Origin: Pseudomonadota bacterium
Lineage (GTDB): Bacteria > Pseudomonadota > Alphaproteobacteria > Acetobacterales > Acetobacteraceae
Assembly: GCA_021826485.1 (NCBI GenBank)
Contig: JAKAZX010000027.1
Location: forward strand, 1-18,958
Length of the DNA: 18,958 nt
Reading direction: 5' to 3'
Below the pieces are notes generated by a model. The model made no database searches and was not told the origin of the DNA. It saw only the letters and a program-made list of their open reading frames with translations. Below are positions 7,691 through 14,725 of this stretch, in pieces. The position numbers were made by a program, and so were the translations under genes. Numbering within the stretch: the stretch's first letter is position 1; every line of letters begins with the position of its first letter.

Positions 7691-8715
7691 GCCGACGGCG
7701 CGCGCAGCGTCGCGCGCATCACCAGTTGACCCGGGAGCGCGCGATCGATCGCGCGTTCGATGCGCTGCCCCGCCCGGTCGAAATGCAGCAGCGCCAGCGC
7801 CTCCGCCACCATCGCCTCGACCGGCTGCGCGACGGTGGTCAGTTGATAGGACAGATGCGCGGCCTGCGGGATGTCATCGAAGCCGGCGACCTGGATGTCC
7901 TGCGGGATGGCGGCGCCGAGCCGCATCCGCAGCACGTCCATCGCGCCGAGCGCCATGATGTCGTTGATGCAGTACAGCGCGTCCGGCCATTCCCGGCGTT
8001 GCCGGTCCAACAGCGCCAGCGCCGCCGCGGCCCCGCCCTCATAGGTGGAATGGCCGCACGCCTCGGCGATGTCGCCGCGCGCCAGCCCGGCCTCCGCCAG
8101 CCGGGTGACGAAGCCGCGCACCCGGTCCTGGCTGGTGGTGGCGCCGGGATCGCCGGTGATCATGGCGAAGCGCCGCGCCCCGCCGCGCAGGAACGCCTCG
8201 GCGATCAGGCCGCCGCCATGCGCGTTGTCACAGCGCACGCAGGCGGCGTCATGGCCGGGCACGTAGCGGTTGAACAGCACGATCGGCACGCCGCGATCGA
8301 GGCTGCGGCTGGTCATCCGCATGGACAACTGCGCGGAGGTCAGCAGCACGCCATCCACCTGGTATTGCAGCACGCGGCGCATCGCCTCGTCGGCGGAGCC
8401 GCCGCGGTCCACGGTGAACAGCAGGATCTGCCGCCCCCGCGCCTGCAGCGCGCAGCCGATGCAGTGCAGCGCCTGCACGTAGAACGGGTTGGCCATGTCG
8501 CCGACGATCACCGCCACGATGTTGGTGCGCCGGGTGATCAGGCTGCTGGCGATACGGTTCGGCACGTAGTCGAGTTGGCGGGCCGCCTCCAGCACGCGCG
8601 CGCGGGTTTCCGCGGCGATGCTGGATTGTTGGCTGAAGGCGCGCGAAACCGCCGATTGCGACACGCCGGCCAGGGCCGCGACGTCGAAGGAGGTCGCCCG
8701 GTGGCTCGGCTTCAT
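7687..8715 (-). CDS. LacI-family transcriptional regulator
   Basis: The 342-aa length is typical. The N-terminal helix-turn-helix FDVAALAGVSQSAVSRAF (10-27) is followed by the hinge region YVPNRIASSLITRRTNIVAVIV (50-71), with the intercalating Leu at about 59. The periplasmic-binding-protein-like domain starts at NIVAVIVGDMANPFY (65-79) and ends near IQVAGFDDIP (274-283), a standard LacI-family block. I chose the ATG at 8715; the frame stays open upstream but has no domain content. The gene diverges from the CUT2-type import operon and its stop shares CTAG with the stop of the facing GntR gene. The expected role is a repressor of the right operon, relieved by the imported compound or a metabolite. 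Confidence 0.93.
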   Translation of the reverse strand: MKPSHRATSFDVAALAGVSQSAVSRAFSQQSSIAAETRARVLEAARQLDYVPNRIASSLITRRTNIVAVIVGDMANPFYVQALHCIGCALQARGRQILLFTVDRGGSADEAMRRVLQYQVDGVLLTSAQLSMRMTSRSLDRGVPIVLFNRYVPGHDAACVRCDNAHGGGLIAEAFLRGGARRFAMITGDPGATTSQDRVRGFVTRLAEAGLARGDIAEACGHSTYEGGAAAALALLDRQRREWPDALYCINDIMALGAMDVLRMRLGAAIPQDIQVAGFDDIPQAAHLSYQLTTVAQPVEAMVAEALALLHFDRAGQRIERAIDRALPGQLVMRATLRAPSA

Positions 8716-8746
8716 TTTTCGTTCGACACAGGTCTGACCGCTCGGC

Positions 8747-8756
8747 GCAAATTTGC
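8747..8756. repeat. 10-bp palindrome in the lacI upstream region
   Basis: GCAAATTTGC is a perfect palindrome 31 bases upstream of the LacI-family start codon. It could be an autoregulatory site, but it lacks the central CG of the 8806-8819 palindrome and may be chance. Confidence 0.25.
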
Positions 8757-8776
8757 TGTCGGAGGTATACGACGAA

Positions 8777-8782
8777 TTGACA
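8777..8782 (+). promoter_or_regulatory. Candidate -35 element for the right-hand operon
   Basis: TTGACA is an exact sigma70 -35 consensus on the coding strand, 86 bases before the binding-protein start. No good -10 is found 16-18 bases downstream. The operator palindrome at 8806-8819 covers the stretch just after where a -10 would lie, which would suit repression. Confidence 0.35.
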
Positions 8783-8805
8783 GAATGGGCCTGCGCGTGG
8801 AAGTC

Positions 8806-8819
8806 TGCATACGTATGCA
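8806..8819. promoter_or_regulatory. Probable LacI-family operator
   Basis: TGCATACGTATGCA is a perfect 14-bp palindrome with the central CG step that LacI-family proteins usually bind with their hinge helices. It lies between the divergent LacI-family gene and its presumed target operon, about 24 bases downstream of a TTGACA, placing it across the likely -10/transcription start. The rest of the 152-base gap contains this operator, the -35, a smaller palindrome and the ribosome site of the binding-protein gene. Confidence 0.65.
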
Positions 8820-8867
8820 ATTTCCGGCGATCGGCGGTTCCGGTCGTGGGCCAGAAAGGAGGGAGAC

Positions 8868-9989
8868 GTGACGCGTACGACAGCTTTGCGTGCGATGCTG
8901 GCGGCTGCCGGCATGCTCGGGTTCGCCTCGACCGCCTTCGCCGACGCCGCGGCCGACGGGTTGGCCGCCGCCACGGCGAAGCTTGCCACCTATCGCGAGA
9001 AGCCGGTGTTCAAGGCGCCCGGCCCCGCCTTCGACATCAAGAGCTGTGCCGCCGGGAAAAAGCAGCTTTCGATCCCGAATGCCAGCACCAACCCGTTCCT
9101 GAAGGGGATCATCGACCGCGAGATTCAGGTCGGCAAGTCGATCGGCCTGACGGTGCAGGAATGGCAGAACCAGGGCCAGCCGAGCCAGTGGGTGCAGGGC
9201 GTCGAATACGCCATCCGCAACCACTTCACCGTCATCGACCTGATCTCCGGCATCGATCCCAAGACGATCGCGCCGCAGATCGAGGCGGCGAAGAAGGCGG
9301 GCGTGCGGACGATGACTTCGCACTTCTACGATCCCAGCCAGCCGCGCACGAACCTCACCTCCAGCGATCTGCCGGTGAGCTTCAACACGATCGGCAAGAT
9401 TCTCGCCGACTGGGCGACGGTGAACACCAAGGGTGCGGCCAACGTCGTCATCGTCAAGACCGACGAGGTGCCGCCGACCGGCCCGCTGGTCGACGGTATC
9501 CGCAGCGAACTCGCCGCCAACTGCCCGAACTGCAAGATCGTGCAGGAAATCAACGTCGGCATCACCGAATGGGCGACCAAGATCCAGCCCTCCGTGCAGT
9601 CCGCCGTGCTCGCGCATCCGGAAGTGAACGTGGTGCTGCCGATCTATGACAGCATGTCGCAGTTCGTGGTCCCGGCGCTGCGGCTGGCCGGCAAGACCGG
9701 CAAGGTGAAGGTGGCGACCTTCAACGGAACGCCGTTCGTGCTCGACGACATCCGCGCCGGCACCGTGGACATGGATATCGGCGAGAGCCTGGACTGGATC
9801 GCCTACGCCACCATCGACGGCCACATGCGCGACCTGTGCGGCCTGCCGCAGCCGGCCGAGATCAACGTGCCGTTCTACCTGTTCGACAAGTCGAATGTGG
9901 CCGATGCCGGGGTGCCGGCCGGCTACGACAAGGGCTACGGCAACGCTTACGTCACCGGCTTCCGCAAGCTCTGGAAGCTGGAGAAGTAG
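8868..9989 (+). CDS. Periplasmic sugar-type substrate-binding protein (RbsB-like, CUT2 importer)
   Basis: This 373-aa exported protein starts at GTG with AGGAGGGAG directly upstream. A Sec signal peptide with Arg residues, a hydrophobic core and the AFA|DA cleavage site ends at about residue 25. The mature part has the Peripla_BP_4 pattern: LSIPNASTNPFLKGIIDREIQVGKSIGLTVQEW (67-99), DLISGIDPKTIAPQIEAAKKAGVRTM (124-149) and VKVATFNGTPFVLDDI (280-295). Four cysteines remain after cleavage (C60, C219, C222, C324), including a CPNC pair, so disulphides are possible. It is the first gene of the right operon, six bases ahead of its ATPase. The family carries sugars but also other hydrophilic ligands. 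Given the downstream enzymes the ligand may be a cyclic amide or ureide rather than a sugar. Confidence 0.92.
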   Translation: MTRTTALRAMLAAAGMLGFASTAFADAAADGLAAATAKLATYREKPVFKAPGPAFDIKSCAAGKKQLSIPNASTNPFLKGIIDREIQVGKSIGLTVQEWQNQGQPSQWVQGVEYAIRNHFTVIDLISGIDPKTIAPQIEAAKKAGVRTMTSHFYDPSQPRTNLTSSDLPVSFNTIGKILADWATVNTKGAANVVIVKTDEVPPTGPLVDGIRSELAANCPNCKIVQEINVGITEWATKIQPSVQSAVLAHPEVNVVLPIYDSMSQFVVPALRLAGKTGKVKVATFNGTPFVLDDIRAGTVDMDIGESLDWIAYATIDGHMRDLCGLPQPAEINVPFYLFDKSNVADAGVPAGYDKGYGNAYVTGFRKLWKLEK

Positions 9990-9995
9990 GCAGCG

Positions 9996-11531
9996 ATGCC
10001 GCCGCCGGTGCTCCGTGTTGAGGGAATCGCCAAGACGTTCGGTGGCGAGCGGGCACTGGTCGGCATCGGGTTCGACGTGCGGCCGGGCGAGGTGCATGGC
10101 CTGCTCGGCCGCAACGGCTCCGGCAAATCGACACTGGTGAAGATCCTCGCCGGCTACCACGTGCCCGATCCCGGCGGGCGACTGGAAATCAACGGGGAAC
10201 CGGTGGACCTGCCGCTGCGTCCCGGCGACTTCCGGCGGCACGGGCTCGCGTTCCTGCATCAGAATCTCGGGCTGGTCCCGTCGCTGACGGTGCTGGAAAA
10301 TCTGCGCCTCGACAGCATCACCCGCGGCGCCCGCCCGATCCGCTGGCGGGCCGAGCGCGCAGCGGCGGCAGCAGCGCTCGGTCGCTACGAAGTCGCCGTC
10401 GATCCCGCCGCGCGCATCGACACGCTGGCACCGGTGGACCGCGCCCTGGTGGCGATCGTGCGCGCGGTGGAGGAAATCCGCCGGGCGCATGCGGCAACCG
10501 GACGGCCGGGACTGCTGGTGCTCGACGAGCCGACACCGTTCCTGCCGCGCACCAGCGTCGGGCGGCTGTTCGCGCTGGTGCGCCGCATCGTCGCCGAGGG
10601 GTCGGGCGTGATCTTCATCTCCCACGATATCGACGAGGTGTTGGAAATCACCGACCGCATCACCGTGCTGCGCGACGGCGACGTGGTCGGCACCCGCACG
10701 ACCAGCGCGGTGTCGCATGGCGACATCGTGGAACTGATCGTCGGCCGGCGACTGGCCGCGACGCAGCGCGCGCCGGCGGCGACCGCGCGCGCCACATTCG
10801 CCGAGGTGAGCGATCTCGCCGGCCGCAGCGTGCAGCCCACGCGCCTCGCGATCGGCGCCGGCGAAGTGCTGGGCCTGACTGGGCTGATCGGCTCCGGCTA
10901 TGCGGAGGTGCCCTATCTTCTGTTCGGCGCGCGGCCGGGAGGCGGCCTGCTCAAGCTGGCGGACGCGCCGTACGATCTTGCCGCGATGACGCCACGGCGC
11001 GCGCTCGCGCTCGGCATGGCGCTCCTGCCGGGCGACCGGCAGGGCGCCGGCGGCATCGACACGCTGCCGGTCGTGGACAATCTGTTCCTGCCCGATCTGG
11101 CGCGCTTCCTGCGCCACGGCCGGTTGCAGCGCAAGGTGATGATGCAGGAGGCGGCGCAGATCGGCCGCCGGTTCGAGGTGATGCCCAACAATCCGGTGCT
11201 GCCGCTCTCAGCACTCTCGGGCGGCAATGCGCAGAAAGTGCTGCTGGCGCGCTGGATGAACCGGACGCCCCGGTTGCTGCTGCTGGACGAGCCGACACAG
11301 GGTGTTGACGTGGGCACACGACAGCAGATCTTCGCGTTCCTGCGAACGGCAGCTGCGGGGGGCATGGCGGTGGTGTGCGCGAGTTCGGATGCCGAGCAAC
11401 TGGCGGAGATCTGCGACCGCGTGCTGGTGTTCGCGCGCGGCCGCATCGTCGCCGAACTGGATGCCGCGCCCGGCAAGGATGCGATCGCCGAAGCGTGCTA
11501 TGCTACCACCCCCCTCGCGACCGCGGCCTGA
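9996..11531 (+). CDS. Sugar-type ABC importer ATPase, two fused nucleotide-binding domains (RbsA-like)
   Basis: The protein has 511 aa and the double-ATPase layout of RbsA/XylG/MglA. Domain 1 has Walker A GRNGSGKS (38-45), Q-loop HQN (Q89), Walker B LLVLDEPT (173-180) and switch H210. Its signature region reads LAPVDRALVAIVRAV (144-158) instead of the family's LSxxxxQ, and an extra polar stretch (about 160-171) precedes Walker B. Domain 2 has the usual degenerate Walker A (GLTGLIGSG, 293-301), an intact LSGGNAQK (407-414) and Walker B LLLLDEPTQGVD (427-438). The divergent signature of domain 1 may leave only one competent ATP site. It starts at ATG six bases after the binding protein and ends 10 bases before the permease. 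Confidence 0.94.
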   Translation: MPPPVLRVEGIAKTFGGERALVGIGFDVRPGEVHGLLGRNGSGKSTLVKILAGYHVPDPGGRLEINGEPVDLPLRPGDFRRHGLAFLHQNLGLVPSLTVLENLRLDSITRGARPIRWRAERAAAAAALGRYEVAVDPAARIDTLAPVDRALVAIVRAVEEIRRAHAATGRPGLLVLDEPTPFLPRTSVGRLFALVRRIVAEGSGVIFISHDIDEVLEITDRITVLRDGDVVGTRTTSAVSHGDIVELIVGRRLAATQRAPAATARATFAEVSDLAGRSVQPTRLAIGAGEVLGLTGLIGSGYAEVPYLLFGARPGGGLLKLADAPYDLAAMTPRRALALGMALLPGDRQGAGGIDTLPVVDNLFLPDLARFLRHGRLQRKVMMQEAAQIGRRFEVMPNNPVLPLSALSGGNAQKVLLARWMNRTPRLLLLDEPTQGVDVGTRQQIFAFLRTAAAGGMAVVCASSDAEQLAEICDRVLVFARGRIVAELDAAPGKDAIAEACYATTPLATAA

Positions 11532-11541
11532 AGGAACCGGC

Positions 11542-12549
11542 ATGGCAGTCACGGTAGCACCCCAGGCCGCACCCGCGCCGGCGTCGCGGCCGCGCATCAC
11601 CGCCTATACCGCCGAACGGTTCGCCTTGCTCGCGGTCTGGGTCCTGCTGATCGCCGGCTTCGGCGTCGCGCTGCCGGACTCCTTCCTGACCTGGGGCAAT
11701 TTCTCGATCCTGTTCGCGTCCTACGCGCCGGGCGCGCTACTGTCGCTCGCCATCATCGTGCCCCTGACGGCCGGCGATTTCGACCTCTCGGTCGGCGCCA
11801 CGCTGACGCTTTCGTCCTGCATCATCGGCGTGCTCAATGTCTGGGGCGGGGTGCCGCTGCCGCTGGCGCTGCTCGCCGCCCTGCTGGCGGGCATCATGGT
11901 CGGCGCAGCCAACGCGTTCTTCATCCTATGGTTCCGCATTCCCTCCCTGGTTGTCACCCTCGGCACCACGTCCCTGATGACCGGGCTGGTGCAGTGGATG
12001 ACCGACAGTTCGACGATCGGCGGCATCGCCCAGGGCCTGGTGACCGCCGTGGTCGGCGGCACACTGCTCGGCGTGCCCTATGCGTTCTACTACGCGCTGG
12101 CGACCGCCATCCTGATGTGGTTCGTGTTCGAGTATCTGCCGCTCGGCCGCCGCCTGCTGTTTGTCGGGCGCGGCCGGGAAGTGGCGCGACTCAACGGCAT
12201 TGCCGTCGATCGCGTGCGCGCCGGCGCGCTGATCGCGTCCGCGGTCATCGCCACCGCCGCCGGGGCCGTCTATGCTGGCGTGCTGGGTTCGGCGGACCCG
12301 TCCTCCGGCCTGAACTACCTGCTGCCGGCCTTCGCGGCGGCCTTTCTCGGCGCCACCACGATCATGCCCGGCCGGTTCAACCCGTGGGGCGCGATCGTCG
12401 CGACCTACTTCCTGGCGACCGGTATTACCGGGCTGTCGATGTTGGGCATCCCGCTGTGGGTGACCAATGTGTTCAATGGGGGCGCCTTGATCATCGCCGT
12501 CATGGTGTCCCAGCTTACCCGCGGGCGGGAGGCATCGGATATCGGATGA
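11542..12549 (+). CDS. Sugar-type ABC importer permease (RbsC-like)
   Basis: This 335-aa inner-membrane permease belongs to the BPD_transp_2 family. It has a polar N terminus of about 25 residues, then about eight to ten hydrophobic segments. Family motifs are clear: LTAGDFDLSVGATLTLSS (75-92; usual form GGIDLSVG), IPSLVVTLGTTSLMTGL (133-149) and AAFLGATTIMPGRFNPWGAIVA towards the C terminus. The ATG follows AAGGAA by five bases, directly after the ATPase stop. One permease gene suffices for CUT2 systems, which use a homodimer, so the importer is complete. A 77-base gap then separates it from hyuA. Confidence 0.94.
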   Translation: MAVTVAPQAAPAPASRPRITAYTAERFALLAVWVLLIAGFGVALPDSFLTWGNFSILFASYAPGALLSLAIIVPLTAGDFDLSVGATLTLSSCIIGVLNVWGGVPLPLALLAALLAGIMVGAANAFFILWFRIPSLVVTLGTTSLMTGLVQWMTDSSTIGGIAQGLVTAVVGGTLLGVPYAFYYALATAILMWFVFEYLPLGRRLLFVGRGREVARLNGIAVDRVRAGALIASAVIATAAGAVYAGVLGSADPSSGLNYLLPAFAAAFLGATTIMPGRFNPWGAIVATYFLATGITGLSMLGIPLWVTNVFNGGALIIAVMVSQLTRGREASDIG

Positions 12550-12561
12550 ACTACTCCGATG
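12534..12561 (+). repeat. Tandem ATCGGAT with an inverted copy at the permease/hyuA junction
   Basis: ATCGGAT occurs twice head to tail (12534-12540, 12541-12547), and TCCGATG follows at 12555-12561. This allows either a 7-bp stem with a 15-base loop or a 6-bp stem with an 8-base loop around the permease stop codon. No T-run follows, so it is not a standard terminator. It may be an mRNA processing or stabilising hairpin, or chance. Confidence 0.3.
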
Positions 12562-12626
12562 ATGGGTCGTCCCTCCGCAGTGCGATCCGGAACTGATACG
12601 CGGCCACGAGAGGAGAATGCGGCTTC

Positions 12627-14708
12627 ATGGCCCAGAACAACGCCTATCGGCTTGGCGTGGATGTCGGCGGCACCTTCACCGACCTGCTGCTGATCGCCGA
12701 GGACAGCGGGCGCACCTTCCGCGCCAAGGTGCCCTCCACGCCTGAGGATTCCTCCAAGGGCGTGCTGAACGGCATCGCCCGTCTGTGCGAGCAGAACGGC
12801 ATCTCGCCGTCCGACATCCATCAGGTGATGCACGGTACGACGGTTGCGACCAACACCGTCCTCACCTCCTCCGGTGCGCGAGTCGGGCTCGTCACCACCA
12901 AGGGCTATCGCCAGGTGTTGCAGATCGACCGCTCCTACGTGCCCGGCGGGCTGGGCGGATGGGTGATCTGGAACAAGCGCCCGCCGCTGGCACCGCTGGA
13001 ACTGACCATCGAGGCGGATGAGCGCATGGGGCCGCGCGGCGAGATGATCTCGCCGCTGGACGAGGCCGATCTGCGCGCCAAGCTGCGGGCGCTGCATGCG
13101 CGCGGCGTCGAGGCGCTGACCGTGTCGCTGTTCAACGCCTATGCCAACGGGGCGCATGAACGCCGCGTGCGCGAGATCGCCGAGGCGGAGATGCCGGGCA
13201 TTCCGGTCTCCATCTCCTCCGACGTGATCCCGGAGATGTATGAATACGAGCGCACCGAGACCACGGTGGTCAATTCCTACATCCGCCCGGTGGTCGCAAA
13301 ATACATCCGCAACCTGCACAACGAACTGTCCGCGCGCATGGGGTCGGTGAAGCTGCACGTGCTGCGCTCCGACGGCGGCCTGAGCGCGGTCGAGGCGGCG
13401 GAAAGCGCGCCCGTCAACCTGCTGCTGTCAGGCCCGGCGGGTGGCGTCTCGGGCGCGCTGTGGATCGCGCGGCAGGGCGGTTTCGAGAATCTGCTGACCT
13501 TCGACATGGGCGGAACCTCAACCGACGTGGCGCTGATCCAGCACGGCAAGCCGCAGATCCGGCGCGAGACGCGGGTGGGCGACGTGGCCGTGCGGGCATC
13601 CTCGATCGACGTGCGCACGGTCGGCGCGGGCGGCGGCTCCATCGCCTATGTCCCGGAACTGACGAAAGCGCTGCGCGTCGGCCCGAAATCCGCCGGCGCC
13701 GTGCCCGGGCCCGCGGCCTATGCCAAGGGCGGCACCGAGCCGACGGTCACCGACGCCAATGTCGTCCTCGGCTACCTGCCGGCCGATGCGCGGCTCGGCG
13801 GCGACATGGCGATCGACCGCAAGCTGGCCGAGGCGGCGGTGCAGCGGGTGGCCGATGCGCTCGGCCTGCCGCTGATGACCGCCGCCGAGGGCATCATCGA
13901 CATCGTCAACGAGAACATGTTCGGCGCATTGCGGCTGGTATCGGTGGAACGCGGCTACGACCCGCGGGACTTCGCGCTGGTCGCGTTCGGCGGCGCCGGG
14001 CCGCTGCATGCCAATGCGCTCGGCAAGCTGATGGGAAGCTGGCCGGTGATCGTGCCGCCGGCGCCGGGCGTGCTGTGCGCGTATGGCGACGCGACCACGC
14101 GCATCCGCGACGAGGCGAGCCAGACCTTCATCCGCCGGATCGCCGATACCTCCGACGCCGAGGTGGGCGACATTCTCGAACGGCTTGCCGCCAGCGCCGC
14201 GGCAACGCTGGTCACCGAAGGCGTGCCGCCGGAGGAGCATAGCGTCGGCTTTCAGATCGATCTGCGCTATCACGGCCAGGGTATGCTGCTGACGCTCGAC
14301 CTCGACTCGGCGTCTTTCCGCAAGGGCGGATTGGCCGGCGTCGCCAAGGAGTTCGATGCGTTGCACGAGCAGCTTTTCACCTTCGCGCTCGACGCACCGC
14401 ACGAGCTGGTCACCCTGCGCGCGATCGTGCAGGGCCGCGCGCCGCAGGTCGCGGCAGAAACGCTGGCCAGCGGCGGCGCCACCCCGGCGGCCGATGCGCA
14501 GGTGGCGGAAAGCCGGATCTACATTTCCGGCGAATGGCTGGCCACGCGCATCTATGACCGGACGAAGCTTGCCAGCGGCAATCGGATCGAGGGACCGGCC
14601 ATCGTCACCCAGATGGACGCGACCACGCTGATCCTGCCGGGACATCACGGCACCGTCGATGCCGTCGGCAACATCCTGATCCGCCCCACCGAAACCGCCG
14701 GCGCCTGA
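12627..14708 (+). CDS. hyuA: Hydantoinase/oxoprolinase subunit A (HyuA, ATP-binding)
   Basis: The protein has 693 aa, the full family length. The N-terminal ASKHA-type phosphate-binding loop GVDVGGTFTD (10-19) is followed by MHGTTVATN (68-76), the Hydt_A_N region with its ERTETTVVNSYI block (208-219), and the hydantoinase_A domain with LLLSGPAGGV (265-274), FDMGGTSTD (292-300) and TVGAGGGSIA (331-340). Together with HyuB this forms an ATP-dependent ring-opening enzyme; known relatives act on hydantoins, N-methylhydantoin, 5-oxoproline and caprolactam, and others are carboxylases (acetone, acetophenone). AGGAG lies 11 bases before the ATG. It follows the CUT2 importer and precedes hyuB by 17 bases. 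Without a biotin or gamma subunit, the hydrolase reading is favoured over carboxylase. Confidence 0.93.
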   Translation: MAQNNAYRLGVDVGGTFTDLLLIAEDSGRTFRAKVPSTPEDSSKGVLNGIARLCEQNGISPSDIHQVMHGTTVATNTVLTSSGARVGLVTTKGYRQVLQIDRSYVPGGLGGWVIWNKRPPLAPLELTIEADERMGPRGEMISPLDEADLRAKLRALHARGVEALTVSLFNAYANGAHERRVREIAEAEMPGIPVSISSDVIPEMYEYERTETTVVNSYIRPVVAKYIRNLHNELSARMGSVKLHVLRSDGGLSAVEAAESAPVNLLLSGPAGGVSGALWIARQGGFENLLTFDMGGTSTDVALIQHGKPQIRRETRVGDVAVRASSIDVRTVGAGGGSIAYVPELTKALRVGPKSAGAVPGPAAYAKGGTEPTVTDANVVLGYLPADARLGGDMAIDRKLAEAAVQRVADALGLPLMTAAEGIIDIVNENMFGALRLVSVERGYDPRDFALVAFGGAGPLHANALGKLMGSWPVIVPPAPGVLCAYGDATTRIRDEASQTFIRRIADTSDAEVGDILERLAASAAATLVTEGVPPEEHSVGFQIDLRYHGQGMLLTLDLDSASFRKGGLAGVAKEFDALHEQLFTFALDAPHELVTLRAIVQGRAPQVAAETLASGGATPAADAQVAESRIYISGEWLATRIYDRTKLASGNRIEGPAIVTQMDATTLILPGHHGTVDAVGNILIRPTETAGA

Positions 14709-14725
14709 GCAGGAGCACATCGCAC

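Noticed and set aside
7680..7700. Terminator hairpin between the convergent regulators
   Set aside because: The genes share their stop codons; the GC-rich self-complementary bases around them are within coding sequence and are not followed by a T-run on either strand.
8716..8820. Longer LacI-family protein starting upstream of 8715
   Set aside because: The extra 35 residues have no family match and would cover the operator and promoter; the ATG at 8715 places the helix-turn-helix at the usual position.
8712..11117. An 801-codon minus-strand frame opposite the CUT2 importer genes
   Set aside because: It is opposite to well-supported genes, is rich in His/Arg/Asp/Gln without hydrophobic or domain pattern, and reflects stop-poor GC-rich DNA.
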